From Thalassotalea fonticola (GTDB lineage: Bacteria; Pseudomonadota; Gammaproteobacteria; Enterobacterales; Alteromonadaceae), in contig NZ_CP136600.1 in assembly GCF_032911225.1 (NCBI RefSeq), positions 310,001 to 374,000 of the forward strand: a stretch of 64,000 bases of DNA, given 5' to 3'. A program made the position numbers and the translations under genes. A model generated the notes under the pieces. That model worked only from the letters and a program-made list of their open reading frames with translations. It was not told where the DNA came from and did no database searches. Each line of letters opens with the position of its first letter. The stretch's first letter is position 1. Below, piece after piece: positions 45,717-56,751 of this stretch.

Positions 45717-47987
45717 TTAAATTTTACATGCACCGCCGGCACAATCATCATCACCATCAACCATGCTGTCGTCAGCACCGTCACGGGTATTATGGTAATA
45801 CATGGTTTTAACACCAAGTTTGTAGCCAAGTAAGATGTCTTTTAAGATTTGTTTGATTGGCACTTTGCCGTTTTCAAATTTGTTTGGATCATAGTTAGTG
45901 TTTGCTGAAATTGTTTGGTCAACAAATTTTTGCATAATGCCAACTAATTCTAAATAACCGGTGTTATCAGGAATATTCCAAAGTAACTCGTAGTTATGTT
46001 TAAGCTTTTCGTACTCCGGTACAACTTGCTTTAACACACCATCTTTACTTGCCTTAACACTGATTAAGCCGCGTGGCGGTTCAATGCCGTTAGTTGCATT
46101 TGAAATCTGAGACGATGTTTCTGATGGCATTAATGCCGATACGGTTGAGTTACGTACACCATGCTCTTTAATGCTGGTACGCAGACCTTCCCAGTCTAGG
46201 TGTAAGCTTTCTGAGCAAATCTTATCAATGTCTTTTTTGTAAGTGTCAATTGGTAAAATGCCTTGCGATAAACGCGTTTCATTAAACTTAGGACACGCAC
46301 CTTGTTCTTTCGCTAGGTTGTTCGACGCTTTCAATAAGTAAAATTGGATAGCTTCAAATGTTCTATGGGTTAGATTGTTTGCACTGCCGTTTGAGTAGAA
46401 CACACCATTTTTAGCTAAATAATATGCGTAGTTAATCACACCTATACCCAACGTGCGTCTACCCATGGTAGCACTTAATGCCGCCGCTACAGGGTAGTCT
46501 TGGTAATCTAATAAATTATCAAGAGCACGCACTGCTAAATCAGCCAAGCCTTCTAATTCATCTAGGCTGTCAATCTTGCCAAGGTTGAATGCAGATAAAG
46601 TACAAAGTGCAATTTCACCGTTCTCATCATTGATATCGTTCATTGGTTTAGTTGGTAGGGCAATTTCTAAACAAAGGTTCGATTGACGAACAGGAGCTAC
46701 GCTCGGATCAAATGGGCTGTGAGTATTACAGTGATCAACGTTTTGCAAATAAATACGGCCAGTACTGGCACGCTCTTGCGCGAATAAAGTAAATAATTCA
46801 ATCGCTTTGATACGTTTTTTACGAATTGATTCATCATTTTCGTATTGCACATACAAGGCTTCAAATTTGTCTTGGTCTTCAAAAAATGCATCGTATAAAC
46901 CAGGTACGTCTGAAGGGCTGAATAACGTAATGTAATCGCCTTTAATTAAACGTTGATACATGGTTTTGTTAAATTGTATACCGTAATCTAAGTGACGTAC
47001 GCGGTTTTCTTCAACACCACGGTTGTTTTTAAGCACTAATAAGCTTTCTACTTCTAAATGCCACAAAGGATAGAATAACGTTGCTGCACCGCCGCGGACA
47101 CCACCTTGTGAACAACTTTTAACAGCTGTTTGAAAGTGTTTATAAAATGGAATGCAACCAGTATGAAATGCTTCACCGTTACGTATCGAACTGCCTAAAG
47201 CGCGAATACGACCTGCGTTGATACCAATACCTGCTCGTTGTGATACGTACTTCACAATTGCGCTGGTTGTGGCATTTATAGAATCTAAACTATCGCCTGT
47301 TTCAATCAATACACAAGATGAGAACTGACGAGTAGGAGTACGAACACCGGCCATAATTGGTGTAGGTAATGAAATTTTAAAGCTGGAAATCGCGTCGTAA
47401 AAACCTTTAATGTACTCCAAACGTGTTTCGCTTGGGTATTTGGCAAATAAACACGCTGAAACTAGCATATATAAGAATTGCGCACTTTCGTAAATTTCAC
47501 CCGTCACACGGTTTTGTACCAGATATTTACCTTCTAATTGCTTAACCGCAGCATAACTAAAGTTTTTATCGCGGTTATGGTCAATATAGCTATCTAACGT
47601 AGCAAATTCTTCTGCCGTGTAATCTTCGGTTAAATGCTTATCATATTTGCCCGCATCAACCATTTTGGTTACGTGCTCAAATAACGCCGGCGGTTCATAT
47701 TTGCCGTAAGCTTTTTTACGTAAATGAAATATGGCTAAACGCGCCGCTAAGTATTGATAATCAGGGGTTTCTTCCGAGATTAAATCAGCTGCAGCTTTAA
47801 TAATTGTTTCATGAATATCTTCAGTTTTGATACCGTCATAAAACTGAATGTGAGATTTAATTTCAACTTGAGAAACTGAAACGGAGTCTAGTCCTTCAGC
47901 TGCCCAGTCTATTACTTGATGGATTTTATCGAGATCGATAGGTTCTTTTTCACCATTACGCTTGGTGACAAAAAGGTTGTTATTCAT
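45717..47987 (-). CDS. nrdA: Ribonucleoside-diphosphate reductase class Ia, alpha subunit
   Basis: Catalytic subunit that makes dNDPs. An N-terminal ATP-cone (VTKRNGEKEPIDLDKIHQVIDWAAEGL) gives allosteric activity control. Active-site cysteines are in RQFSSCVLIETGDS, the NxCxE motif SNLCLEIALPT, and IALCTLSAFNLG. The C-terminal redox pair is CAGGAC-KI, C-x4-C as in E. coli. Length 756 (E. coli 761). Two candidate NrdR boxes lie upstream. Confidence 0.98.
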   Translation of the reverse strand: MNNNLFVTKRNGEKEPIDLDKIHQVIDWAAEGLDSVSVSQVEIKSHIQFYDGIKTEDIHETIIKAAADLISEETPDYQYLAARLAIFHLRKKAYGKYEPPALFEHVTKMVDAGKYDKHLTEDYTAEEFATLDSYIDHNRDKNFSYAAVKQLEGKYLVQNRVTGEIYESAQFLYMLVSACLFAKYPSETRLEYIKGFYDAISSFKISLPTPIMAGVRTPTRQFSSCVLIETGDSLDSINATTSAIVKYVSQRAGIGINAGRIRALGSSIRNGEAFHTGCIPFYKHFQTAVKSCSQGGVRGGAATLFYPLWHLEVESLLVLKNNRGVEENRVRHLDYGIQFNKTMYQRLIKGDYITLFSPSDVPGLYDAFFEDQDKFEALYVQYENDESIRKKRIKAIELFTLFAQERASTGRIYLQNVDHCNTHSPFDPSVAPVRQSNLCLEIALPTKPMNDINDENGEIALCTLSAFNLGKIDSLDELEGLADLAVRALDNLLDYQDYPVAAALSATMGRRTLGIGVINYAYYLAKNGVFYSNGSANNLTHRTFEAIQFYLLKASNNLAKEQGACPKFNETRLSQGILPIDTYKKDIDKICSESLHLDWEGLRTSIKEHGVRNSTVSALMPSETSSQISNATNGIEPPRGLISVKASKDGVLKQVVPEYEKLKHNYELLWNIPDNTGYLELVGIMQKFVDQTISANTNYDPNKFENGKVPIKQILKDILLGYKLGVKTMYYHNTRDGADDSMVDGDDDCAGGACKI

Positions 47988-48443
47988 GAATGACCTGTCT
48001 TTATAGTATTTATTAGTTTATAGATTTAATTATTTTTATTTTATTTTTACTAAGGCAAAGCGCAGTAATACTATATCTGCTTTCCTTGCTGTATTTCTAT
48101 TCCCAATTAGCAATATGTAGAATTGCTAATAAAATGCACAACATGTTGGGGTTTTGTTTATGCTAAGTCACAAGGTAATGTGGTTTGGCTTTTAATGCAA
48201 CCCCAACATATAGTGTTTTTTAAGTGGCTTTTTAACTTGTCTAATTTAGGTTAGTAGTAACTAACTTACTAAAGGCTACTATTGTACGAGCTGATTAAAA
48301 AGCAAGACATATTTTCAACTAAAAACTTTTTTTAAACCTTTTTAGCAATAAAAATAGAAGGCTTATAACATAAAATAATAACAAAAATAAAAATCTTTAT
48401 AATCAGTGACTTATTGCTTCTGGTTAAACTTTAAACGACTTGT
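47988..48443. other. 456-bp control region upstream of nrdA
   Basis: No gene is seen. Besides the NrdR-like boxes there is an 11-bp inverted repeat (48143-48153 with 48199-48209) and a 6-bp hairpin at 48254-48269. The remainder is A/T-rich. Confidence 0.5.
48168..48216 (-). promoter_or_regulatory. Candidate pair of NrdR boxes
   Basis: tcacaaggtaatgtgg (48168-48183) and ccccaacatatagtgt (48201-48216) resemble the 16-bp NrdR consensus acaCwATATaTwGtgt at about 11 and 13 positions. They are 33 bp apart centre to centre, close to the usual 31-32. Confidence 0.45.
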
Positions 48444-49103
48444 TTATTTAGTAATCTCTATTAACTCTAAGGGATTTGAAATAATGTGATCCGCTTGCCA
48501 TTTTGAGCAGTCGTCGAACTGTTTTATATAGCCCCACTTTACTGCTACGGTTGTCATCAAAGCGGCATTACCAGCATCAATATCACGCTTAGCATCACCT
48601 AAATACCAAATATGTTCAGCTGAAATGCCAATTTCTTTACTCGCTAATAGCATAGGCGCAGGGTGCGGTTTTCGCTCTTTTATGGTATCGCCACTGATGT
48701 TTGATTGAGATTTTTTAAACTGCTTGAAATGTAACAATAACGGATCAGTTAAAAAGGCTGGTTTATTGGTGACAATTCCCCAAGGAATATTGGCCTGCTC
48801 AATTAAGGTTAACAGTTGTTCAATACCTGGAAATAATTGCGTGTGGTTGGCAATATTAGCTAAGTAATAATCGAGAAACTCTTGTCGAAGTACTTCTTTA
48901 TCAAACCTACCAAGTTGTTGCTTAAAACCAAGTTCTAATAATGGATAAACACCGTCAGAAGCGACGAGTCGATATTCTTTACTCGAAACAACAGGGAACT
49001 CATAAACGTTCAGTAAATGGTTCAGCGCCGCACCTAAATCATCTGCGGTGTCTAAAAGGGTGCCGTCTAAGTCAAACAACACTCCCTTAGCTGCGCTTAA
49101 CAT
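48444..49103 (-). CDS. HAD phosphatase, phosphoglycolate / MurNAc-6-P phosphatase type
   Basis: A 219-residue HAD-superfamily phosphatase. Motif I is LFDLDGTLLDTADDL, motif II VTNKP, and motif III-IV KPHPAPML ... YLGDAKRDIDAG. It could be Gph (2-phosphoglycolate) or MupP (MurNAc-6-phosphate, muropeptide recycling). Linkage to ubiG and gyrA is the layout of mupP in Pseudomonas, but the two cannot be separated from sequence alone. Its ATG overlaps the ubiG stop by one base, so they form an operon. Confidence 0.88.
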   Translation of the reverse strand: MLSAAKGVLFDLDGTLLDTADDLGAALNHLLNVYEFPVVSSKEYRLVASDGVYPLLELGFKQQLGRFDKEVLRQEFLDYYLANIANHTQLFPGIEQLLTLIEQANIPWGIVTNKPAFLTDPLLLHFKQFKKSQSNISGDTIKERKPHPAPMLLASKEIGISAEHIWYLGDAKRDIDAGNAALMTTVAVKWGYIKQFDDCSKWQADHIISNPLELIEITK

Positions 49104-49819
49104 TAACCCTGCTCGGGCATTTTAAAGGCAAGAATGTAATTAACATCTAAACCATCAGCTAACTTATGATTTTCAGTAATTGGATTATAGTGAATACCGC
49201 TGGCATCAAAGCATTTTAACCCGGCATTTTCAGCCCAAGTGATCAATTGTGATGGGCGAATAAACTTATCCCAGTCATGTGTTCCATCAGGAACAAGTTT
49301 TAACAGCTTTTCAGCGGCTAAAATAGCAAATAAATATGATTTAGTGGTTTTATTCAAGGTTGAGAAAAATACATAGCCACCAGGTTTTACCATTTGCGCA
49401 CAGGCACGAACGATAGATTCAGGATCAGGCACATGTTCTAACATTTCCATACAGGTAACGACATCAAAGCTTTGCGTATTATCGTTAGCTTTTTGTTCAG
49501 CAGTAATTTTTTCATATTTTACCGTGATACCAGCTTCTAGGGCATGCAGTTTAGCCACATTTAATGGCTCAGTACCCATGTCTATACCTGTTACTTTTGC
49601 ACCCAAACGAGCTAGGCTTTCCGCTAATATACCGCCACCACAACCAACATCGATAATTTTTTTGTCAAAAATTTCACCTACATGTGAAGTGATAAAATTT
49701 CGGCGCAAAGGGTTTATTTGATGTAACGGCTTAAAATCGCCATGTAAGTCCCACCATTGACTGGCTACTTTTTCAAATTTGGCTATTTCTTCAGGGTTTA
49801 CGTTTAATTGTTCAGACAT
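49103..49819 (-). CDS. ubiG: Ubiquinone biosynthesis O-methyltransferase UbiG
   Basis: SAM-dependent methyltransferase doing both O-methylations of ubiquinone synthesis. The 238 residues show [34 protein letters not shown] at the N-terminus, motif [32 protein letters not shown], and the loop [17 protein letters not shown] before [12 protein letters not shown], all family-typical. It is divergent from gyrA with one small gene between, similar to the E. coli ubiG-gyrA arrangement. Confidence 0.97.
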   Translation of the reverse strand: MSEQLNVNPEEIAKFEKVASQWWDLHGDFKPLHQINPLRRNFITSHVGEIFDKKIIDVGCGGGILAESLARLGAKVTGIDMGTEPLNVAKLHALEAGITVKYEKITAEQKANDNTQSFDVVTCMEMLEHVPDPESIVRACAQMVKPGGYVFFSTLNKTTKSYLFAILAAEKLLKLVPDGTHDWDKFIRPSQLITWAENAGLKCFDASGIHYNPITENHKLADGLDVNYILAFKMPEQG

Positions 49820-49942
49820 GATAATTATTTATACTGTTAAGATCTGTATTGATTCTATCTTAAAGCAACTAGAAAAGACAAAGCCAAATACAGAAAAATG
49901 GCTTCATCGAGATGTAAGAGTATTAAGCGACTACATTATTAA

Positions 49943-50146
49943 CTATTCGATGCGATCGCCAATTTTGTTTAAAACGCTAACTTCGCCATCACATACCGCA
50001 ATAATCGATTTGCCTTTTTTAAATTCGTCAGAAATTATGACTCGACCTTGTTCTTTTTGAGGAAATGTTGCAATTTCATGATTCAATTCTAATGAAGTGA
50101 TGTCGTAATAAAGGATGGTGACGGTACGTTGTTTTAGTTTTGCCAT
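49943..50146 (-). CDS. Small conserved protein (TIGR02922-like)
   Basis: A 67-residue protein, MAKLKQRTVTILYYDITSLELN followed by an amphipathic region and VLNKIGDRIE at the end. It resembles a small family described from Colwellia, Shewanella and relatives that I remember as TIGR02922; the match is from memory. No membrane segment or signal peptide. The function is unknown. The opposite-strand frame (49779-50060) has no ribosome binding site. Confidence 0.7.
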   Translation of the reverse strand: MAKLKQRTVTILYYDITSLELNHEIATFPQKEQGRVIISDEFKKGKSIIAVCDGEVSVLNKIGDRIE

Positions 50147-50541
50147 TATTCTTCTTATTTATATTTACTGCTTACTTAATAGTACAGCCGAGTTGTTATA
50201 ATTATGTTAACAAAACTATTTATATCGAACTAACTTCATTATGTAAACAAACTTAAGGATTTAAGTTAAAAAGAGGTGACAAAAACGGTGGTTTGGGGTT
50301 TAATAATTTGTACTGTTTACTTAGGTGCTAAATGGTTACATTTTTTGTGTAATTTATTTAAATCATCATCTAGTAATTTATAGGTTAAAGACGCACAATA
50401 TTGTTTGATCAATTAGATTAACAATCTGTCGTCTTTATTCTAAATAAAGAAGTGCAGGGTAACTTATCTTTATGGTAATATTCTGCCTCGATAATAATAA
50501 TTTTGAGCATTTTTGCTGACATTTAGGGAAAGCATCGTTTT
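50147..50541. other. 395-bp region upstream of gyrA
   Basis: No gene is seen. A long imperfect inverted repeat (about 50389-50437, arms starting aagacg and ending cgtctt) lies before an extended -10 box. It may be a supercoiling-sensitive or regulatory structure. Confidence 0.4.
50473..50481 (+). promoter_or_regulatory. Candidate extended -10 promoter of gyrA
   Basis: TGG-TAATAT matches TGn-TATAAT at the extended -10, 60 bases before gyrA. The -35 is poor, as in several supercoiling-controlled gyr promoters. Confidence 0.4.
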
Positions 50542-53262
50542 ATGACCGATCTGGCTAAAGAAATCGTTCCTGTCAATATTGAAGATGAGTTAAAAAACTC
50601 TTACCTTGATTACGCCATGAGTGTAATTGTTGGGCGTGCATTGCCTGACGTAAGAGATGGTTTGAAACCAGTTCATCGTCGTGTTCTTTATGCAATGAGT
50701 GCATTAGGAAATGACTGGAATAAGGGCTACAAAAAATCTGCCCGTGTTGTTGGTGACGTAATCGGTAAGTATCACCCGCATGGTGACACTGCTGTATATG
50801 ACACTATCGTTCGTATGGCTCAGCCATTCTCCTTACGCTATATGCTAGTTGACGGCCAAGGTAACTTTGGTTCTGTTGATGGTGATTCTGCAGCGGCAAT
50901 GCGTTACACCGAAATTCGCATGCAAAAAATCTCGCATGCAATTTTAGCTGACTTAGATAAAGAAACTGTTGATTTTGTACCTAACTATGATGGTCAGGAA
51001 TACATGCCTGCAGTTATGCCTACTCGGGTACCAAACCTGTTAGTTAATGGTTCATCTGGTATTGCTGTTGGTATGGCAACAAACATTCCTCCGCATAACT
51101 TAACAGAAGTAATCAATGGTTGTGTCGCATTAATCGATAACAACGACATTACCGTTGATGAATTATTTGAATACATTCCAGCGCCTGATTTCCCAACTGC
51201 GGGTATTATCAGTGGTGTTGCCGGTATTCAAGAAGCATATCGTACTGGGCGTGGTAAATTAAATATCCGTGCTCGCGCTGAAATTGAAGTGCACGAAACA
51301 AGCGGTAAAGAAACCATTGTTGTGCATGAACTACCATATCAAGTAAACAAAGCTCGCCTAATTGAAAAAATGGCCGAGCTTGTTAAAGAAAAACGCTTGG
51401 AAGGTATTTCTGCCCTACGTGATGAGTCTGATAAAGACGGCATGCGTATGGTTATTGAAATTAAACGTGGTGAAGTAGGCGAAGTTGTTTTAAATAACTT
51501 ATATAAGCTTACCCAAATGCAAGTATCTTTTGGTATGAACATGGTTGCTATTGATAATGGCCAACCTAAGTTATTTAACCTTAAAGAAATGCTTGAAGCG
51601 TTTGTACTTCATCGCCGTGAAGTTGTAACTCGTCGTACTATCTTCGAATTACGTAAAGCACGCGAACGTGCACATTTGCTTGAAGGTTTAGCGGTTGCGT
51701 TAAGTAACATTGACCCTATCATTGAGCTAATTAAAAACTCGCCAACACCTGCAGAAGCTAAAGAAGGCTTATTAAGTCAAGGTTGGACACTTGGTACTGT
51801 TGCTGAAATGCTTGAACGTGCCGGCGATGACGCTGCTCGTCCTGAGTGGGTTGAACCTGAGTTTGGTATTGTTGACGGTAAATATTACCTAACAATGCAA
51901 CAAGCTCAAGCTATTTTAGACTTACGTTTACACAAGCTTACAGGTTTAGAACACGAAAAGATTCTAAATGAGTACAAAGAGTTATTAGAAATTATTGCAG
52001 AATTGTTGCATATTCTCGGTAGCCCAGAACGTTTAATGGAAGTTATTCGTGAAGAGCTGGAAGCAATACGTGATGAATTTGGTGATGAACGTCGTACAGA
52101 AATATCTCTTTCTTCACATGATTTATCACTTGAAGACTTAATCACTGAAGAAGATGTGGTCGTAACACTTTCGCATGAAGGTTATTGTAAATATCAACCA
52201 TTGAGCGAATACGAAGCTCAGCGCCGTGGTGGTAAAGGTAAAGCTGCGACTAAGATGAAAGAAGAAGATTTCATTGAACGTCTGCTCGTTGCCAACACTC
52301 ATGATACGATTTTATGTTTCAGTGACCGTGGTAAGTTGTACTGGCTGAAGGTGTTCCAGTTACCACTTGCTACTCGAACTGCACGTGGTCGTCCAATTGT
52401 AAATATTCTGCCACTTGAAAATGATGAAAGAATTACAGCCATTTTACCTGTGCGAGAATACGAAGATGACAAGTTTATTGTTATGGCAACAGCTGATGGT
52501 ACGATTAAGAAAACGCCATTAACGGCATATTCTCGTCCTCGTGCTAATGGTATTATTGCCTTAAACCTTCGTGATGATGACACCCTAATTGGTGTTGATA
52601 TTACCGATGGTACTAACGACATTATGTTGTTCTCTGATGAAGGTAAAGTTGTTCGTTTCAACGAGAAAAAACGTGACAGCGAAACAGGTGAAATAAAAAT
52701 TGACCCTGAAACTGGTGAAGAGATCTGGGCATTAAAACCTATTGGACGTACTGGTACCGGTGTTAGAGGAATTAAGTTGGAAGGTGAACAAAAAGTTGTT
52801 TCACTTATTGTTCCTAAAACAGATGGCGCTATCTTAACCGTTACGCAAAATGGTTATGGTAAACGTACTGAGTTGGAAGAATATCCTGCGAAGAGCCGTG
52901 CAACTAAGGGTGTTGTTTCTATTAAAGTAAGTGATAGAAACGGTCCTGTTGTTGGTGCAGTACAAGTTGAAGATGCCGATGAAATTATGATCATCACCGA
53001 TAACGGTACGTTAGTACGTACTCGCGTGAATGAAGTTAGTATCATTGGTCGAAATACCCAAGGTGTACGTTTAATTCGTACCGCAGATGACGAGAACGTT
53101 GTAGGTTTACAACGTATCGACGAAATCGAAGAGGAAGAAGAGTTACCAGCAGAAGAGGGCGGTGAAAACCCAACATCTGAAGGTAGTGAAGAAACCAGTA
53201 GTGAAGATTCGACAGAGGCTAGCGCAGATGCTGCCGATGATGAGTCTGAACCTGAAGAGTAA
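50542..53262 (+). CDS. gyrA: DNA gyrase subunit A
   Basis: Type IIA topoisomerase subunit that cuts and passes DNA to introduce negative supercoils. The catalytic tyrosine is Tyr122 in [12 protein letters not shown]. The helix around residues 81-87 reads GDTAVYD, with Thr at position 83 where E. coli has Ser. The winged helix and tower domains follow. The C-terminal beta-pinwheel contains the GyrA box QRRGGKG near residue 560. An acidic Glu/Asp/Ser-rich tail ends the protein. Length 906, a little over E. coli (875). Monocistronic, with a terminator. Confidence 0.98.
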   Translation: MTDLAKEIVPVNIEDELKNSYLDYAMSVIVGRALPDVRDGLKPVHRRVLYAMSALGNDWNKGYKKSARVVGDVIGKYHPHGDTAVYDTIVRMAQPFSLRYMLVDGQGNFGSVDGDSAAAMRYTEIRMQKISHAILADLDKETVDFVPNYDGQEYMPAVMPTRVPNLLVNGSSGIAVGMATNIPPHNLTEVINGCVALIDNNDITVDELFEYIPAPDFPTAGIISGVAGIQEAYRTGRGKLNIRARAEIEVHETSGKETIVVHELPYQVNKARLIEKMAELVKEKRLEGISALRDESDKDGMRMVIEIKRGEVGEVVLNNLYKLTQMQVSFGMNMVAIDNGQPKLFNLKEMLEAFVLHRREVVTRRTIFELRKARERAHLLEGLAVALSNIDPIIELIKNSPTPAEAKEGLLSQGWTLGTVAEMLERAGDDAARPEWVEPEFGIVDGKYYLTMQQAQAILDLRLHKLTGLEHEKILNEYKELLEIIAELLHILGSPERLMEVIREELEAIRDEFGDERRTEISLSSHDLSLEDLITEEDVVVTLSHEGYCKYQPLSEYEAQRRGGKGKAATKMKEEDFIERLLVANTHDTILCFSDRGKLYWLKVFQLPLATRTARGRPIVNILPLENDERITAILPVREYEDDKFIVMATADGTIKKTPLTAYSRPRANGIIALNLRDDDTLIGVDITDGTNDIMLFSDEGKVVRFNEKKRDSETGEIKIDPETGEEIWALKPIGRTGTGVRGIKLEGEQKVVSLIVPKTDGAILTVTQNGYGKRTELEEYPAKSRATKGVVSIKVSDRNGPVVGAVQVEDADEIMIITDNGTLVRTRVNEVSIIGRNTQGVRLIRTADDENVVGLQRIDEIEEEEELPAEEGGENPTSEGSEETSSEDSTEASADAADDESEPEE

Positions 53263-53281
53263 CTTCAACTTCTAAACTTTA

Positions 53282-53314
53282 AAATGGGCGGTCTTTACCG
53301 CTCATTTTTATTTT
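53282..53314 (+). terminator. gyrA terminator
   Basis: 11-bp stem aaatgggcggt/accgctcattt with one G-T pair, loop cttt, T-rich tail. Confidence 0.85.
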
Positions 53315-53316
53315 AA

Positions 53317-53460
53317 AAGAGAGAAAACGAGAAACGAGAAACTAGAAACGAAGAGCAGGATTAGCTGAGTTCTGAGAATATATATTATGCTCAAAAGAAG
53401 TCGTAACTTTACCAATACTGTTTGCTTTTCGTTTCTCGATTCTAGCCTCTCGTTTCTTTG
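53317..53460. repeat. Inverted gaaacgaga-type intergenic repeat
   Basis: The left arm (about 53317-53356) is built of gaaacgag/gaaactag words. The right arm (about 53421-53460) carries their complement (cgtttctcg, cctctcgtttc). The roughly 64-bp centre is unique. The same word occurs at 8191-8216, so this is a dispersed family. Confidence 0.6.
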
Positions 53461-53466
53461 TATAAT
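53461..53466 (+). promoter_or_regulatory. Candidate -10 element for serC-aroA
   Basis: Consensus TATAAT directly at the right edge of the inverted repeat, 28 bases before the chosen serC start. No good -35 is seen. Confidence 0.35.
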
Positions 53467-53494
53467 TTAACATCGTGAAATGGAACAAACCAAG

Positions 53495-54580
53495 ATGACC
53501 GAAATCTATAACTTTTGCGCCGGCCCGGCAATGTTACCAAAGCCGGTAATGCAACGAGCTCAATCAGAATTTTTAAACTGGAATAACACCGGATGTTCGG
53601 TAATGGAATTAAGTCATCGCGGTAGCGAGTTTATGCAGCTTGCCAGTGACGCTGAAGCTGATTTACGTGAACTATTAAATATTCCAGATAACTACAAAGT
53701 ACTGTTTTGTCATGGTGGTGGCCGTGGCCAATTTTCGGCAGTTCCACTTAACTTATTAGGCGCAGGTAAAACCGCAGATTATGTTGTTACTGGCTCTTGG
53801 TCTAAAAGTGCAGTAAGCGAAGCTGAAAAGTTTGGTAATATACGAGTCATTAATGCTGTTATCGAAGATGATGGCAAGAAAACAGTATTACCCTCAGAGC
53901 ATTGGCGAATTAATAAGGATGCTGCATTCGTTCACTATTGCCCGAATGAGACGGTAGATGGTATTGAAATTTTTGAGATCCCTGAAACTGGCGATGTGCC
54001 GCTAGTTGCTGATATGTCATCAACAATCTTATCTCGCCCGTTAGACGTATCTAAGTTTGGTTTAATTTATGCCGGTGCTCAAAAAAACATCGGCCCTTCA
54101 GGTCTCACAATAGTTATTGTTCGTGACGATCTGATTGGTCAGCAGCAAATGACAACACCAGTTATTTTAGATTATAAAGTAACCAGCGATAACGGTTCAA
54201 TGTTTAATACACCGCCAACTTACGCTTGGTATCTGGCGAGTTTAGTTTTTCAGTGGCTAAAAGATCTTGGTGGCTTAGATATGATGGCTAAATTAAATCA
54301 AGATAAAGCTCAATGTTTATATAACTACATCGATAGCAGTGAGTTTTATTACAATACTATTGCTGCTAATAATCGCAGCTCAATGAATATCCCGTTCTTT
54401 CTTAAGGATGACAGCTTAAATGCTGAGTTTTTAACAGAAGCTAAAGCAAATGGATTATTAGCCCTAAAAGGCCATCGAATTGTTGGTGGTATGCGTGCCA
54501 GTATTTATAACGCTATGCCGTTAGAAGGCGTACAAGCATTAGTTAGCTTTATGCAACAATTTGAGAAGAAGGTAGGATAA
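53495..54580 (+). CDS. serC: Phosphoserine aminotransferase
   Basis: PLP enzyme of serine synthesis, also acting in vitamin B6 synthesis. Family motifs are [12 protein letters not shown] at the N-terminus, [17 protein letters not shown], and the PLP-lysine segment [16 protein letters not shown]. The C-terminus has [22 protein letters not shown] start at 53495 ([11 protein letters not shown]), which aligns with the family and gives 361 residues (E. coli 362). An upstream in-frame ATG at 53480 has a weak ribosome binding site. aroA begins one base after the stop. Confidence 0.97.
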   Translation: MTEIYNFCAGPAMLPKPVMQRAQSEFLNWNNTGCSVMELSHRGSEFMQLASDAEADLRELLNIPDNYKVLFCHGGGRGQFSAVPLNLLGAGKTADYVVTGSWSKSAVSEAEKFGNIRVINAVIEDDGKKTVLPSEHWRINKDAAFVHYCPNETVDGIEIFEIPETGDVPLVADMSSTILSRPLDVSKFGLIYAGAQKNIGPSGLTIVIVRDDLIGQQQMTTPVILDYKVTSDNGSMFNTPPTYAWYLASLVFQWLKDLGGLDMMAKLNQDKAQCLYNYIDSSEFYYNTIAANNRSSMNIPFFLKDDSLNAEFLTEAKANGLLALKGHRIVGGMRASIYNAMPLEGVQALVSFMQQFEKKVG

Positions 54581-54581
54581 A

Positions 54582-55862
54582 GTGGAACAGTTAACATTAA
54601 ACCCAATAGCCAAAATAAACGGTGAAGTTTTTTTACCTGGCTCTAAAAGTTTGTCTAATCGCGCATTGTTAATTGCTGCATTAGCAAAGGGGACAACTAA
54701 AATCACCAATTTATTGGTTAGTGACGATATCAGACATATGCTTAATGCTTTAAAAAGCCTTGGCATTGAATACACTTTAAGTGATTGCGGAACAGAGTGT
54801 ACGGTTGTTGGTAACAATGGCTTTTTCAACACAGAAGAACCTTTAGAACTTTTTCTTGGAAACGCGGGGACAGCAATGCGCCCATTATGTGCCGCTCTTG
54901 CTGCAAGTTCTGGAGAATATGTATTAACGGGTGAACCTAGAATGAAAGAACGGCCAATTGGTCATTTAGGTGATGCGTTAGTACAACTTGGCGGTGATAT
55001 AGAATATTTAGAAAATAAAGATTACCCGCCCTTAAAAATAAAGGGGAAGGAACTAACTGGAAGTTCAGTAAGGATTGATGGCTCAATCTCTAGTCAGTTT
55101 TTAACGGCAATTTTGATGGTTGCTCCTTTATTGCAAACGGATACTAATATATTCATTGACGGTGATTTGGTCTCTAAACCATATATTGATATTACCTTAG
55201 ATATCATGCAAAGGTTTGGGGTTTATGTAGAAAACAATGACTATAAGTCTTTTACCATTAAAGGTATGCAATCATATCAAGCATTAGAGAAGTATATGGT
55301 TGAAGGTGATGCTTCCTCTGCGTCTTACTTTTTAGCAGCTGGCGCGATAAAAGGCGGCAAGATTACCGTTCATGGTGTTGGTAAGCTTAGTGTACAAGGC
55401 GATAAACACTTTGCTGATGTGCTCGAGAAAATGGGCGCAGAAGTTCACTGGGGTGACGAATCGATAACCGTTATAGGCAAACCGTTGCAAGCAATAGATA
55501 TGGATATGAATCATATTCCTGACGCGGCAATGACCATTGCAACTACGGCACTTTTTGCTCAAGGTACAACAAGCATTAGAAATATTTATAATTGGCGAGT
55601 AAAAGAAACAGACCGCTTGAATGCCATGGCAACAGAGCTTCGTAAAGTCGGTGCAGAAGTGATTGAAGGTGATGATTATATTACAATCACGCCACCAGCT
55701 ACTATTAAGCATGCTGAAATTGATACTTATGATGATCATAGGGTGGCAATGTGCTTCTCTCTTGTTGCTTTAAGTGAAAGCCCCGTCACAATTAATGACC
55801 CTAAATGTACGGCAAAAACATTCCCTGACTATTTTGAAAAGTTAGCGAAAGTTTCGTGCTAA
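54582..55862 (+). CDS. aroA: 3-phosphoshikimate 1-carboxyvinyltransferase (EPSP synthase)
   Basis: Sixth step of the shikimate pathway: joins shikimate-3-phosphate and PEP. Signature blocks are [63 protein letters not shown], and [16 protein letters not shown]. Length 426 (E. coli 427). Start GTG at 54582, with the ribosome binding site (AAGGTAGGA) inside the end of serC. serC-aroA is the conserved operon order. Confidence 0.98.
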   Translation: MEQLTLNPIAKINGEVFLPGSKSLSNRALLIAALAKGTTKITNLLVSDDIRHMLNALKSLGIEYTLSDCGTECTVVGNNGFFNTEEPLELFLGNAGTAMRPLCAALAASSGEYVLTGEPRMKERPIGHLGDALVQLGGDIEYLENKDYPPLKIKGKELTGSSVRIDGSISSQFLTAILMVAPLLQTDTNIFIDGDLVSKPYIDITLDIMQRFGVYVENNDYKSFTIKGMQSYQALEKYMVEGDASSASYFLAAGAIKGGKITVHGVGKLSVQGDKHFADVLEKMGAEVHWGDESITVIGKPLQAIDMDMNHIPDAAMTIATTALFAQGTTSIRNIYNWRVKETDRLNAMATELRKVGAEVIEGDDYITITPPATIKHAEIDTYDDHRVAMCFSLVALSESPVTINDPKCTAKTFPDYFEKLAKVSC

Positions 55863-55947
55863 AAATATTACAGAAAAATTTATTACGCGATTTTAAATTA
55901 TAAATCCCGTATAATTTAGCCGATTTTCTATGTTAGGAGAAAAATGT

Positions 55948-56625
55948 ATGCAGGAAAGCATTCCAGTTATTACTATTGATGGCCCAAGTGGCGCTGGAAA
56001 GGGAACTGTTGCAAGGGTTGTTGCTGAACAATTAGGTTGGAATTTGCTTGATAGCGGCGCGATTTATCGCGTGCTTGCCGTTGCTGTTCAACATCATAAC
56101 ATTGATGTTCAACTAGAAGACGCAATCATTCCACTTGCATCACATTTAGATGTTGAATTTATCAGCAAAAATGGCGAAGCAAGAATCATGCTTGAAGGTG
56201 AAGATGTGACTGATAATATCCGCACTGAAGAAGTTGGCGCTGTCGCATCAAAAGTTGCTGCTTTCCCACGAGTTAGAGAGGCATTGTTGCGTCGCCAAAG
56301 AGCTTTTAAAGAAGTACCTGGTTTATTAGCCGATGGAAGAGATATGGGAACGGTTGTATTTCCTGACGCAAAGGTTAAAGTGTTTTTAACTGCAACTGCA
56401 GAAGAAAGAGCAAATAGGCGCATGATTCAGTTGCAACAAAAGGGTGTTGATGTTAATATCGGGCGCCTTTTGAGCGACATACGTCAACGGGATGAGCGAG
56501 ACCAAAATAGAAAGGTCGCGCCATTAGTCCCAGCCGAAGGAGCGTTAATTGTTGATTCTACTGAATTAACTATTGAGCAAGTGGTAGAGAAAATTCTCTT
56601 ATTTGCCAATGATAAGTTATCTTAA
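55948..56625 (+). CDS. cmk: Cytidylate kinase
   Basis: Phosphorylates CMP and dCMP. The P-loop GPSGAGKGT is at the N-terminus, then [41 protein letters not shown], and [16 protein letters not shown] start at 55948 because AGGAG (55935-55939) is 8 bases upstream; the frame runs back to 55930 with no ribosome binding site. That gives 225 residues (E. coli 227). Placed between aroA and rpsA as usual. A TATAAT at 55910-55915 may be its own -10. Confidence 0.97.
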   Translation: MQESIPVITIDGPSGAGKGTVARVVAEQLGWNLLDSGAIYRVLAVAVQHHNIDVQLEDAIIPLASHLDVEFISKNGEARIMLEGEDVTDNIRTEEVGAVASKVAAFPRVREALLRRQRAFKEVPGLLADGRDMGTVVFPDAKVKVFLTATAEERANRRMIQLQQKGVDVNIGRLLSDIRQRDERDQNRKVAPLVPAEGALIVDSTELTIEQVVEKILLFANDKLS

Positions 56626-56751
56626 CTTATTGATTAACAAGAACTATTAATATATTTAGAGCTTACTGCACGGATGCGCGAAGCTAATTTAACTTACCCA
56701 TGACACATGATGTGGATTGGACTAATAACTGAGTTTAATATACAAGTTATG

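Noticed and set aside
49779..50060. 93-codon plus-strand frame over the ubiG start region
   Set aside because: It overlaps ubiG and the small conserved gene on the opposite strand and lacks a ribosome binding site.
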